Positions 7,329 through 16,094 of a DNA stretch of 54,746 bases are shown here, in pieces. The stretch spans positions 1 through 54,746 of the forward strand of contig CAMUYQ010000003.1 in NCBI GenBank assembly GCA_947165025.1. The letters are read 5' to 3'. Source of the stretch: an uncultured Lachnospiraceae bacterium. GTDB taxonomy: Bacteria > Bacillota > Clostridia > Lachnospirales > Lachnospiraceae. A program made the position numbers and the translations under genes. The notes under the pieces were generated by a model. The model was not told the DNA's origin and did not search any database. It saw nothing but the letters and a program-made list of their open reading frames with translations. Numbering within the stretch: position 1 is the stretch's first letter; the number at the start of each line of letters is the position of its first letter.

Positions 7329-8810
7329 ATGAAAAATAGGCTGATTTCGCTTTTTCTTACAGCGTTCATGATGATCACTGTGTTGTCGGGATGCCAAAAT
7401 GCATCTTCAGGCACATCGGACACTTCCGCAGATTCTTCGGATAAGGTTGAGATCAATATATATCACTGCACGTTTAACATCGCATCGGCAGATAGCGCAG
7501 AAGTTTCTGCAATCGAAGATGCGATCAATGACTATATCGCAGACAAGATCAACGTCAAAATAAAACTCACGGATTTGGGCCAGGGCGAATATGAAGACAA
7601 ATGCAATCTTGCCATAGCAAACGGCGAAGCGAATCTTTTCTGGACTGCAAGCTGGATGGGTAGCGTGTCCACCGATAACCTTGTATCTGGGAAGGCCGCA
7701 TACGACTTAAGTGAATTACTTCCAGGAACAGATTTATATAATTCCATACCCGAAGCAGTATGGGAGTCTTCCCGATATAATGGAAAGGATTATTTTATTC
7801 CCTGTTATAAGGAGTCATCAGAAGGATATGATCTAGTTTATCCCACGGAAAAAGCGTTGAAATACGGATGGGATCTGTCGTCCGTGAAGAAATTGGAGGA
7901 CCTCGAGCCCATGCTTGAGCAGCTGAAACAGGATGGCGTGAAGTATCCGCTGCTTTTACAGTTGATGCCTTTCTTTAGTAAATTCTACCTTGATGATTAT
8001 GAATTCATCCTGGGAGGTACGATGATCGCTGTTGACCGTGATACCGATGAAGTGGTGGATTGTCTCCCCCTTCCCGAATACAGAGAATTTCTGGACCTTA
8101 TGAGCGGGTGGGGAGAAAAGGGCTACATCAGCGAAGAAGAAGCCACGATGACGGTACCGGAAAATGCGATCAATACCACTGACTGGGGCTTCGCAGCATG
8201 GTGGGACGTGCCGGTCAATGAAGATGCCTCTGTAACCTACGGGCAGGACTGTGATGTCATCCATATGACCAAGAATTATCTCAATTCCTCGAGTACCTTG
8301 GGCTCGTGCTTTGCAGTCTCCTCTGCAAGTACGAAGGAACAGGCAAAGGCCTGTGTGGATTTCATGGGGTTGATGTATACGGATCCGGTACTGGCCGGAT
8401 TATTCACCTTCGGTATCGAGGGAACCGATTATGATATTGAGGATGGTTTTGTTGTCAAAAAAGGCGGACTCTATGATCATAGTTCATGGGAATCAGGATC
8501 GATCGTATCGATTCCTCTCGAGGTGGGTGAGCCTGAAAACAAAGTGGAATTGTATGAGAAATTCAATGAAAACTCCGTGGAAGCTCTTGCGAATGGGTTC
8601 CGGTTTGACTTTACTCCCGTAGAAGCCGAGTGGACAGCGTGTTGCAGCCTCTTTGATCAATATGGTTTTGTACTTGAGCAGGGGGGATGTCCCGCCGCTG
8701 AAGTGGATGCCAGACTGGAAAAATTCCGTTCAGAGCTTGATGCTGCCGGATACCAAAAGGTTTTTGCCGAAGTAGTAAAACAATATGATGCATGGAAAGC
8801 TTCAAAATAA
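7329..8810 (+). CDS. Extracellular solute-binding lipoprotein, LplA-like (DUF3502 type)
   Basis: The 493-residue protein has a lipoprotein signal (hydrophobic FLTAFMMITVLSGC, with the lipid-bearing cysteine at about 21) and a Ser/Thr-rich linker. The body fits a carbohydrate-type binding protein, and the last roughly 70 residues (FTPVEAEWTACCSLFDQY to DAWKASK) resemble the DUF3502 end of LplA. It would bind an oligosaccharide or sugar derivative outside the cell and hand it to the two permeases at 10580 and 11498. Its last codons overlap the MATE-fusion gene by 26 bases. No ATPase is encoded here; members of this importer class usually share an MsmK-like ATPase encoded elsewhere. Confidence 0.85.
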   Translation: MKNRLISLFLTAFMMITVLSGCQNASSGTSDTSADSSDKVEINIYHCTFNIASADSAEVSAIEDAINDYIADKINVKIKLTDLGQGEYEDKCNLAIANGEANLFWTASWMGSVSTDNLVSGKAAYDLSELLPGTDLYNSIPEAVWESSRYNGKDYFIPCYKESSEGYDLVYPTEKALKYGWDLSSVKKLEDLEPMLEQLKQDGVKYPLLLQLMPFFSKFYLDDYEFILGGTMIAVDRDTDEVVDCLPLPEYREFLDLMSGWGEKGYISEEEATMTVPENAINTTDWGFAAWWDVPVNEDASVTYGQDCDVIHMTKNYLNSSSTLGSCFAVSSASTKEQAKACVDFMGLMYTDPVLAGLFTFGIEGTDYDIEDGFVVKKGGLYDHSSWESGSIVSIPLEVGEPENKVELYEKFNENSVEALANGFRFDFTPVEAEWTACCSLFDQYGFVLEQGGCPAAEVDARLEKFRSELDAAGYQKVFAEVVKQYDAWKASK

Positions 8811-10560
8811 CAAAGTACTCAAAAGGCTATTTTTTAAACTGTTGCCGGTACAGATCGTGCTCTTCGGTATGGGCTCCATCAATTCCATCATAGACGGAAC
8901 CATAGCCGGGCATTACATTGATGAGAGAACGGTCGGTGCTATCGGCCTGTTTTATGCGGTGATAACGATCATAGGGGCGATCAGTTCGATAATCCTTAGC
9001 GGCGGATCAGTCATCAGCGGAAATCATATCGGATGCGGGGACATTCAAAAGGCCGGCGGCATCTTTTCCCTATGCATCGTTCTTTCACTTATGTTGGGTG
9101 TGATAACCACGCTGATATGCGTCTGCTTTCCCGGGCCGATTGCCACATTCTGCGGTGCTGATGATTCCTTAAAAGAAAGTGTTGCACAGTATGCAAGGGG
9201 CTACTGTCTCGGATTCATACCCATGTTTTTATCAGAGCAACTCTCGTATTTCCTTCAGGTTGAAAATCAGAGCAGGAGAAGTTATGTCAGTGTTGTTGTC
9301 ACGATCTTCTGCAACATAGCCCTCAATCTTTTCTTTGTTAAAGTACTTGATCTGGGGATCATTGGACTTGCATATGCGACCAGTGCCTGTAATTGGATAT
9401 TCTTCCTGATACTGGTATCCTACTATTTTTCAGATAAAGCACAGTTAAAATTCAGTCTCGGAAGTATTCCCTGGGAAAAGACCATTGACCTGATCAAGAT
9501 AGGAAGCCCCTCCGCTTTGGAGCAGTTGTATTTGGCCGTAAACAGCCTCACGATGAACAGGATCATACTGAAATATGGGGGAGCGCAGGCTCTTTCCGCA
9601 AGGGCTTCCCTGGAAATGCTTGGGGGATTTTTCATCGCAGCACAAGTGGGGTGCGGTGCGGTTGTTAAAACACTCTCCAGTGTCTATATCGGTGAGGAGG
9701 ACAGGGATTCCATCAAATATCTGATGAAGCTGGTACTTACGAAAATCATGGCCCTCACGTTCGCAATCATGATCCTCATGATGCTGTTTTCCCAAACCAT
9801 GGCACTTATCTTCTTCCCGGACAAAACCTCTGACGCATACGTTCTTACCAGGCAGCTGTATGTGATCTATGCGCTGGCCCTTCCCTTGATACTTGTGATT
9901 CAGATACAGTCCAATTATCTGCAGGCAACCCAAAACAACATTGCGGCTCATGTCTCATCTGTGGTGGATGGTTACTTTGCGACGATTATCCCGGCGGTTG
10001 TCCTGGCTCCGGTAATCGGCATCCTCGGTGTATGGTGGGCGGACCCGATCGGGGGTGTGATTACCGCACTGGTTTATCCTATCTATGCCATCATTTATTG
10101 GAAACGTATTCCAAGGAATACCGATGAGTGGCTGTTACTTAGAGACGACTTTGGGGTAAAGGAGGATGACCGGTTGTGTATTGATATAACCGGCATGGAA
10201 GATGTCATAGGGTCTTCTTCGAGAATACAGAGCTTTGTGGAAGAACGTGGATATTCCCACAGGACAGCCTTTTTCTCTGCGCTCGCCCTGGAGGAGATGG
10301 CCGGCAATATTGTTAGCTACGGGTTCGGTGCCGACCGTAAAAAGCATGATATGGATGTAAGGGTCGTCTCAACGAAGAACGGCGTATTACTCAGAATCAA
10401 GGATGATTGCAGAGCGTTTAATCCCGTGGAAATGAATCAGATATTTAATCCCGATGATCCTTCCAAAAACATCGGGATACGCATGATATCAAAAATAGCA
10501 GATGAATTCTCGTATCAGAATACCTTCGGACTGAATGTTCTGACTATCGTGATAAAATAG
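8785..10560 (+). CDS. MATE-family transporter fused to a C-terminal anti-sigma-type ATPase domain
   Basis: Residues 1 to about 455 form a twelve-helix MATE (MOP superfamily) transporter, with MATE-like GSINSIIDGTIAGHYIDE at the start and a second half beginning near residue 230. Residues of about 470-591 form a GHKL ATPase domain of the RsbW/SpoIIAB type: N-box ALEEMAGNIVSYGF (Asn about 508), G1-like IKDDCRAFNP (about 538-547) and G2-like KNIGIRMI. The usual DxG of the G1 box is DDC here, so nucleotide binding may be altered. The gene sits between an importer binding protein and its permeases and overlaps the former, which suggests co-regulation with sugar uptake. Such a domain could sense nucleotide or bind a STAS partner; both are inference. 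Confidence 0.88.
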   Translation: MMHGKLQNNKVLKRLFFKLLPVQIVLFGMGSINSIIDGTIAGHYIDERTVGAIGLFYAVITIIGAISSIILSGGSVISGNHIGCGDIQKAGGIFSLCIVLSLMLGVITTLICVCFPGPIATFCGADDSLKESVAQYARGYCLGFIPMFLSEQLSYFLQVENQSRRSYVSVVVTIFCNIALNLFFVKVLDLGIIGLAYATSACNWIFFLILVSYYFSDKAQLKFSLGSIPWEKTIDLIKIGSPSALEQLYLAVNSLTMNRIILKYGGAQALSARASLEMLGGFFIAAQVGCGAVVKTLSSVYIGEEDRDSIKYLMKLVLTKIMALTFAIMILMMLFSQTMALIFFPDKTSDAYVLTRQLYVIYALALPLILVIQIQSNYLQATQNNIAAHVSSVVDGYFATIIPAVVLAPVIGILGVWWADPIGGVITALVYPIYAIIYWKRIPRNTDEWLLLRDDFGVKEDDRLCIDITGMEDVIGSSSRIQSFVEERGYSHRTAFFSALALEEMAGNIVSYGFGADRKKHDMDVRVVSTKNGVLLRIKDDCRAFNPVEMNQIFNPDDPSKNIGIRMISKIADEFSYQNTFGLNVLTIVIK

Positions 10561-10579
10561 TTATAAGGGGGGTTACAGG

Positions 10580-11482
10580 TTGAGCTTTATGAAGATACCC
10601 CGGAGATTCCGGGCACTCATCTTAATGGCACTTCCCGGAGTTCTTATCCTTTTCTTTTTTGATTATATGGTGATGGGAGGTTTGGTACTGGCCTTTAAAA
10701 ATTTTGATTACAGGCTGGGGATATGGAGCAGTCCGTGGAGCGGAATTGAAAATTTCAGGTTTCTGATTGCGTCCAGATCCACATTCTTTACCATTACACG
10801 TAATACGCTTATGTATTACGTGATATTTACCGTCACGGGAATGATCCTTGAGATCAGTCTGGCGATTGCGATGGATCAGCTGGTCTTTAAAAGGATCGGG
10901 AAAGTGATGCAGAGCATATTTGTGATCCCGGTATTTATATCATTTACAGCTGTCCAGTTCATTGTTTATGCGTTCTTAAGTACGGACATGGGGATGATCA
11001 ATCATCTGTTTGGCTTATCTGTCAGGTGGTACCTTGAGGCAAAGTACTGGCCGGTGATCCTGACTATCGTAAAACTGTGGAGCGGTACCGGTTATGGGGC
11101 GGTGCTTTTCATGTCAGTCCTTGCGGGGATCGATCCCGGACTGTATGAAGCGGCCCAGATGGATGGGGCGGGAAAGTGGCAGCAGATATGGCACATCACC
11201 CTTCCATTACTGAAGCCTATGGTCACCATAATGCTCCTCTTATCTGTCGGAGGAGTCCTGCACTCGGATACAGGGCTGTTTTATCAGGTAACAAGGAACA
11301 GCGGATCGCTATATGACACCACACAGGTTCTGGATTCGTATATATTAAATGCCGTTTTCCATAACGCTGATTTCGGATTTACGGCGGCAGCATCATTTTT
11401 CCAATCGGTTGTCGGAACTATGCTGATCCTTCTTGCCAACATGGCGGTTCGCCGGATCAATCCTGATGATTCATTGTTTTAG
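10580..11482 (+). CDS. Sugar ABC transporter permease, LplB-like
   Basis: This 300-residue binding-protein-dependent permease has six hydrophobic segments, the first being LILMALPGVLILFFFDYMVMG. The EAA motif of the ATPase-docking loop is visible as YEAAQMDGAGKWQQIWHITLP. It resembles the LplB/YteP group of CUT1 permeases, which pair with LplC/YtcP. A TTG at 10580 is chosen because GGGGGG lies 7 bases upstream, whereas the in-frame ATG at 10589 is 16 bases away. It follows the MATE fusion by 19 bases and precedes its partner permease by 15. Confidence 0.9.
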   Translation: MSFMKIPRRFRALILMALPGVLILFFFDYMVMGGLVLAFKNFDYRLGIWSSPWSGIENFRFLIASRSTFFTITRNTLMYYVIFTVTGMILEISLAIAMDQLVFKRIGKVMQSIFVIPVFISFTAVQFIVYAFLSTDMGMINHLFGLSVRWYLEAKYWPVILTIVKLWSGTGYGAVLFMSVLAGIDPGLYEAAQMDGAGKWQQIWHITLPLLKPMVTIMLLLSVGGVLHSDTGLFYQVTRNSGSLYDTTQVLDSYILNAVFHNADFGFTAAASFFQSVVGTMLILLANMAVRRINPDDSLF

Positions 11483-11497
11483 GCGGTGACAGAATCG

Positions 11498-12394
11498 ATG
11501 CGAAAGAAAAGAAAGATAACAACCGGGGAGATAGTTCTTTTTTTGATATTGCTGATGCTTGCAATCACCACAGCAATCCCTGTCCTGTTTGTCTTTACAA
11601 CTGCATTTACCGATGAGAGTGTCCTTGCGAGTGAGGGATACAGGCTGCTGCCTTCCGCACTGTCGCTGGATGGGTTTCGTGCGGTTTTAAAATATGGGAA
11701 GAAGCTTTTCGTATCATATGGAGTGACTATATTTGTCACGGTAACAGGAACCATATTCGGAATACTTGTTATGAGCATGTATGGATATGTCCTGAGCAGG
11801 AAGGATTTTCCGTTAAGGAAGTTCCTGACGGTATTTCTCATGATTCCTATGCTCTTTAGCGGCGGTCAATTATCAATGTATATCATATTCACATCCCTTT
11901 ACCATATGAAGGATAATATTCTGTTATTGATATTGCCGCAAAGTGTGCAGACCATTTATGTCATTATCCTAAGGACCTATATCACAAGCAGCGTGCCGGG
12001 GGAGTTAATGGACTCTGCCAGAATTGACGGTGCCGGAGAGTATACCACTTTTTTCAGAATTGTATTTCCGCTTATGAAGCCTGCGTTGGCATCCGTCGGA
12101 TTTATGATGGCGACCATGTACTGGAATGACTGGCAGAACGCTCTTCTGTTTATGGATAGTGATAACAAGAAGCCTTTGCAGCTTCTTCTTATCAATATAC
12201 AAAGGAGTATAGAAACACTTTTATCGAACAGAAATATCCCTTCTGCTGCGCTTGCAGCAATGCAGGGAAGGGTTCCGCAGTACTCCGCGACAATGGCGAC
12301 CGTTGTGGTTGTCATTTTGCCTGTTATGATTGCATATCCCTTTTTTCAGAAGTATTTTATTAAGGGGCTGACGATTGGTTCCGTTAAGTATTGA
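11498..12394 (+). CDS. Sugar ABC transporter permease, LplC/YtcP-like
   Basis: The roughly 298-residue protein is the second half of the importer channel. It has a basic N-terminus (RKKRKI), a first helix IVLFLILLMLAITTAIPVLFV, six hydrophobic segments and the docking motif MDSARIDGAGEYTTFFRIVFP. The end TIGSVKY is typical of LplC/YtcP permeases (usually KG(I/V)MVGSVKG-like). ATG 11498 follows AGGCGG; a GTG at 11486 in the same frame lacks a site and would only add four residues. It closes the operon; no terminator is evident after it. Confidence 0.9.
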   Translation: MRKKRKITTGEIVLFLILLMLAITTAIPVLFVFTTAFTDESVLASEGYRLLPSALSLDGFRAVLKYGKKLFVSYGVTIFVTVTGTIFGILVMSMYGYVLSRKDFPLRKFLTVFLMIPMLFSGGQLSMYIIFTSLYHMKDNILLLILPQSVQTIYVIILRTYITSSVPGELMDSARIDGAGEYTTFFRIVFPLMKPALASVGFMMATMYWNDWQNALLFMDSDNKKPLQLLLINIQRSIETLLSNRNIPSAALAAMQGRVPQYSATMATVVVVILPVMIAYPFFQKYFIKGLTIGSVKY

Positions 12395-12512
12395 TTTGTT
12401 TCCCCTTTTGGCGAACTCCCTCATTTGCAATAAATGCCATGACCTTCTAAAAATTGTATAAACGGACAAATAATGGAAGTCTGTTAATTATTCTTTGTTG
12501 AAGGGATGTATT

Positions 12513-13250
12513 ATGAGAAGTACTGAAAAATCCATCAGCTGTATTGTACTGATCTGTTTCTTGAGTTGTTTTCTTGTGGGTTGTCCATCTCCCAGAGATG
12601 AATCAAAACAGGCAGAACAACATGCCAAGCAGGCCATTTCTCTGGCGGAGGAGGAATTACCTAAGTATTATCCTAATGCAAGGATCAAGGCGAATACATT
12701 TTATGGCATCAGCGGAGTTGATATAGGCCCGGATCATCTTATGACAGATTGGGTGAGGGGTAAGTATCTGGACGGCGGAGAAGAGACGATTCTGATCAAT
12801 GTTCTGACAAAGGAGATTTTTGTTACCTCGGAGTGGTATAAGATAAACTCCTTTGGGAGGAGATTGGTCACAGATCTTTACGGGCTTGATGATACGAACA
12901 TGAGATGCTCCGTCGTCGGCTATATGGAAAGACCCTATTGTATTGATGATCCGGATAAATACGGCAATCTGACAATAGGGGGTGTGCTTCCGCTTGGAAC
13001 CGTTGTTAACGATGATTTTGCCAGAAATCTGTTAAATAGTGATGATTACAGTATTAAATATAAGTTGGAAGTGAACGAAGATGTGGACATGAAGATCTTC
13101 GAAGAAACGGATTACAGCCCGCTTGGAAGTAATGTACAAATACAGGTAAAACAGTATGATAATGAGTACTTTAGACTTAAAAGTTTAAACTATAATACAG
13201 ATCCCGGACCCGATGAGCCCATAGCTACTTTTGATTCGGAAAATGTCTGA
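12513..13250 (+). CDS. Putative lipoprotein of unknown function
   Basis: The 245-residue protein has a lipoprotein signal with lipobox LVGC about 25 residues from the start, followed by a charged region (SKQAEQHAKQAISLAEEELPKY, shown in part) and a soluble domain of roughly 200 residues. The ATG at 12513 follows AAGGGA by 6 bases. No catalytic motif is visible. It stands alone between the importer operon and the next cluster, and an AT-rich inverted repeat (TGTTAA ... TTAACA, 13254-13268) follows its stop. It does not resemble the binding proteins in the window. Confidence 0.75.
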   Translation: MRSTEKSISCIVLICFLSCFLVGCPSPRDESKQAEQHAKQAISLAEEELPKYYPNARIKANTFYGISGVDIGPDHLMTDWVRGKYLDGGEETILINVLTKEIFVTSEWYKINSFGRRLVTDLYGLDDTNMRCSVVGYMERPYCIDDPDKYGNLTIGGVLPLGTVVNDDFARNLLNSDDYSIKYKLEVNEDVDMKIFEETDYSPLGSNVQIQVKQYDNEYFRLKSLNYNTDPGPDEPIATFDSENV

Positions 13251-13428
13251 TTTTGTTAACTATTAACAGGTTGTTCATATTTTTGCTGTTTTTTTTCTGC
13301 TTCGGGTGTGTAAGATTTGACCTCATATTTTTCGATTTGAGTACGAGGATATCTGTTGTTTCTCATCCGGTCATCTAGGGTACGGAATATGATATAATAT
13401 AGGTCTGATATTTAAGGAGGAGAAAAAC

Positions 13429-13866
13429 ATGGCTATCATTCCGATTAAAGATATACCCCAAACAAGAACCCTGGCTCCTACACAAAGAGATTTCATACGA
13501 GCTGACATACGGGAAGCCATCAAGCTTGGCGTGTCTAAATTTGAGTTCGATGGTGATTTTTACAAATACAAAACGCTCAAAAACAACGCGAAAGAGGCTT
13601 TCAAATCGCTCTTTATCAACGAGATATACAATCCCGGAGTTGAAAAATCCGAAAAACGTCTGAAAAAAGAACTTCCCGGTGAAACCATTACTATGCCCAC
13701 ATACGACAGATATATCGATAAAGCGGCAACATTCTCAGCTGTAAAAGCCCAGGACAGAATACATGTATATTGTGCGCTTAATCTCAATCTTATAAACGGG
13801 ATAGACGGCTATCTGTATATAGACGCCCTTAAAGCTTTATATAAGAATTTACCTAATAAAGGTTGA
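13429..13866 (+). CDS. Hypothetical protein, first gene of the ATP-grasp cluster
   Basis: This 145-residue soluble protein starts behind an AAGGAGGAG site; a TATAAT at about 13393-13398 may be its -10 box, but I see no good -35. It is basic, has no signal peptide or membrane helix, and contains no motif I recognise (IKDIPQTRTLAPTQRDFI, FEFDGDFYKY, DRIHVYCALNLNLI). It opens a run of six co-oriented genes that ends with a MATE fusion, with short gaps throughout, so it probably belongs to that operon. Confidence 0.75.
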   Translation: MAIIPIKDIPQTRTLAPTQRDFIRADIREAIKLGVSKFEFDGDFYKYKTLKNNAKEAFKSLFINEIYNPGVEKSEKRLKKELPGETITMPTYDRYIDKAATFSAVKAQDRIHVYCALNLNLINGIDGYLYIDALKALYKNLPNKG

Positions 13867-13886
13867 ATAAAGGATTAAGAAATACA

Positions 13887-14384
13887 ATGCGTAACGATAA
13901 GGTTAAACTCAGACGTTTTCAGGATGACCTCAATGTCGGAGGGCTGGGAGTAGTAATACTTGGAGCCTGGGATGTTCTGAAAGTTATCATGCGTCTGATA
14001 ATAGAATTAAATAAACAGATCGATCTTGAAGAGTTTGTCGGGGAAGAGAGACCGGTCGCGGTTGCCGTTATTATAGCTGTGATCGCAGTGATAATTCTTT
14101 TTATGCTCCTCATTTTCAAGATACACATGTATATCGGTCTGAATGCATCAAAAGCCGCCAGGGGTGAACCATACAAAAAGGGATACTATACGGGAGCGGT
14201 CATACTGCTGGTGTTGTCTGTGCTGGGTATGTTCACCTACATTCATGAACTTAAGGATCTGGATAATATTGAGACCACCGTAGCTTCTTTTGTTGTTGAT
14301 CTGACTTCGGTCTATATTCTGTGGATCGTTGTATCAAGTACACGGAAAATCAGAGAGCTGGGATCATTACAAGCGCAGGAGTAA
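13887..14384 (+). CDS. Four-helix membrane protein of unknown function
   Basis: A 165-residue protein with four hydrophobic segments (VVILGAWDVLKVIMRLI, AVIIAVIAVIILFMLLIF, AVILLVLSVLGMFTYI and VVDLTSVYILWIVV) and short basic ends. ATG 13887 is the likely start; an in-frame TTG at 13863 overlaps the previous stop. It sits directly between a soluble unknown and the DUF6765 gene, in the same operon. Family not recognised. Confidence 0.75.
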   Translation: MRNDKVKLRRFQDDLNVGGLGVVILGAWDVLKVIMRLIIELNKQIDLEEFVGEERPVAVAVIIAVIAVIILFMLLIFKIHMYIGLNASKAARGEPYKKGYYTGAVILLVLSVLGMFTYIHELKDLDNIETTVASFVVDLTSVYILWIVVSSTRKIRELGSLQAQE

Positions 14385-14390
14385 CAGATC

Positions 14391-15491
14391 ATGCAGATGG
14401 ATTTTCACTATTATGCGACATATTGCGCGGCATTCATTGCAGGTTATTCCCATGAAGAGAGCCTGGATATAGCTTACAGTGCGCAGTTTGTCGATCACTG
14501 TACAAGGACGCTTTTGTCAAAGATCAAAGGTCCGTTAAATGCGGCGACTACGCAGATGCAGCTTGAGATGATGGATTCAAGAACGGATTCGTTAGGTCTT
14601 CAGGATATTACAAGGATATGGTCACCGTTTCATTTTCTGCCCCGTGATCTGTATGCCGTTAAAGAAAAAAAGTGCTCAAAGCAGTATCTTAACAAGTACA
14701 GACTCATATGCGGTCCCAACGGGGATCTTGTTGAAAAAACTGTGGAGCTTGCAAAAGGCAGACCCTTGCAGTCGGTTGGTATCGCAATGCATGTCCTTGC
14801 GGACACATGGGCGCATGCGAACTTTGCGGGAACCCCGTCACTTGTCATAAACAATACGAACTATGTTTTCTATGAACTGTTCCCTGATGGTGAAGGATAT
14901 AAGGAAAAACAGATAAAGTTTGTACACAGGACTTCGGTACCTGATGATCTTGATAACAGTGTATACACCAACAGCCTGTATCAGAGAAGCGAGAATACGA
15001 TAATGAACCTGGGCCACGGACGTGCAGGCCATCTTCCGGATTACAGTTTTGCAAGGTACAGATATCTTCCCGCATGGGGAGATTATGAAGAGATCGTCAA
15101 GGATAATCCGTCCGATTACATGAAGGCATTTACACAGATGATATATGCGATGAAGTTTATCCGCGGTGAACACGACGCCTTCACAAAGGATACATATGAT
15201 ACTGATGCGGTAGAGCCGTGGCTGTCCCGGATCAAGGAGATCATCGAAAAAAGGCAGTTGATCGCCAGCGATGACTGGAAAGCGTTCGGAGAAGAACTGT
15301 CGGGAAAGACCATAACGGATTATTCAATGGATACGTATTTTGACGAGTATACGAACAGCCCGGAAGAAGAAAAGGATGATACTTTTTTGGGCAGGTTTTT
15401 CCTTGGTGCAACAGTGCATAAGGGTATGGTCATCGATGAGATATTCAGATCGGGAAACATGCTCGCCGGTTTCTCAAAGAAAAAAGATTGA
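14391..15491 (+). CDS. DUF6765-family protein with phospholipase C-like histidines
   Basis: The 366-residue protein begins with MQMDFHYYATYCAAFIAGYS, characteristic of DUF6765. A histidine/aspartate pattern HVLADTWAH (His134, Asp138, His142) resembles the HxxxDxxxH zinc ligands of the phospholipase C/S1-P1 nuclease fold, and other conserved His include His6 and His36. It has no signal peptide, so it would act in the cytoplasm. This suggests a metal-dependent hydrolase, but the substrate is unknown. It follows the membrane protein by 6 bases and precedes an HdeD-like gene by 16, in the ATP-grasp/MATE operon. Confidence 0.75.
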   Translation: MQMDFHYYATYCAAFIAGYSHEESLDIAYSAQFVDHCTRTLLSKIKGPLNAATTQMQLEMMDSRTDSLGLQDITRIWSPFHFLPRDLYAVKEKKCSKQYLNKYRLICGPNGDLVEKTVELAKGRPLQSVGIAMHVLADTWAHANFAGTPSLVINNTNYVFYELFPDGEGYKEKQIKFVHRTSVPDDLDNSVYTNSLYQRSENTIMNLGHGRAGHLPDYSFARYRYLPAWGDYEEIVKDNPSDYMKAFTQMIYAMKFIRGEHDAFTKDTYDTDAVEPWLSRIKEIIEKRQLIASDDWKAFGEELSGKTITDYSMDTYFDEYTNSPEEEKDDTFLGRFFLGATVHKGMVIDEIFRSGNMLAGFSKKKD

Positions 15492-15507
15492 TAAAGAGGG
15501 CAGATAA

Positions 15508-16044
15508 ATGACGGTTTACCAGAGGATCAAAAGAATACTCTTCAGTTTGTGTATGCTCGCGGTCGCACTTTTCTTTTTCTTCAACCCGTCGGATCCGGCT
15601 TATAAGATCGTTGTGGCTATATTATCGCTTGGATTGATCATAGCCGGGATAAAGGATATCGTTTTCTATTTTACGATGGCAAGACACATGGTCGGAGGTA
15701 AGATGATCCTGATCCAGGGCGTTATAATCTTTGATTTTGCGATCATTACAGGTTCGCTGGCAAATGTGCCAAAGATCTATATTCTCCTGTATCTGATCGG
15801 AGTTCATGCTTTTTCGGGTGCGGTAGAGATATTAAGAGCCAGGGAGGCAAAAAATACGGTAGCCGGACCGTGGAAGATGAAGTTCTTTCATGGAGCAGTT
15901 AACATTATCCTTGCGATAGCATGTCTTGTATTTATACGACAGTCAAATACCGCACTGATAATCTACAGCCTGGGTCTGATGTATTCGGCTGCAGTAAGGC
16001 TCATTGATGCCTTCCGGAAAACAGCATTTGTTGTCATAGAGTAA
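15508..16044 (+). CDS. HdeD/DUF308-like membrane protein
   Basis: This 178-residue protein has six hydrophobic segments arranged as three hairpins, e.g. LCMLAVALFFFFNPSDP, KIVVAILSLGLIIAGI and FHGAVNIILAIACLVFI. The repeating pattern of paired helices with a short loop such as NPSDP is that of the DUF308/HdeD family, whose members are of poorly known function. It lies within the operon, between DUF6765 and the ATP-grasp gene. Confidence 0.65.
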   Translation: MTVYQRIKRILFSLCMLAVALFFFFNPSDPAYKIVVAILSLGLIIAGIKDIVFYFTMARHMVGGKMILIQGVIIFDFAIITGSLANVPKIYILLYLIGVHAFSGAVEILRAREAKNTVAGPWKMKFFHGAVNIILAIACLVFIRQSNTALIIYSLGLMYSAAVRLIDAFRKTAFVVIE

Positions 16045-16094
16045 AACGCGAAGTTTCGAAAGGGACCATGTAACAGTAATTTGGAGGTAAGAAC

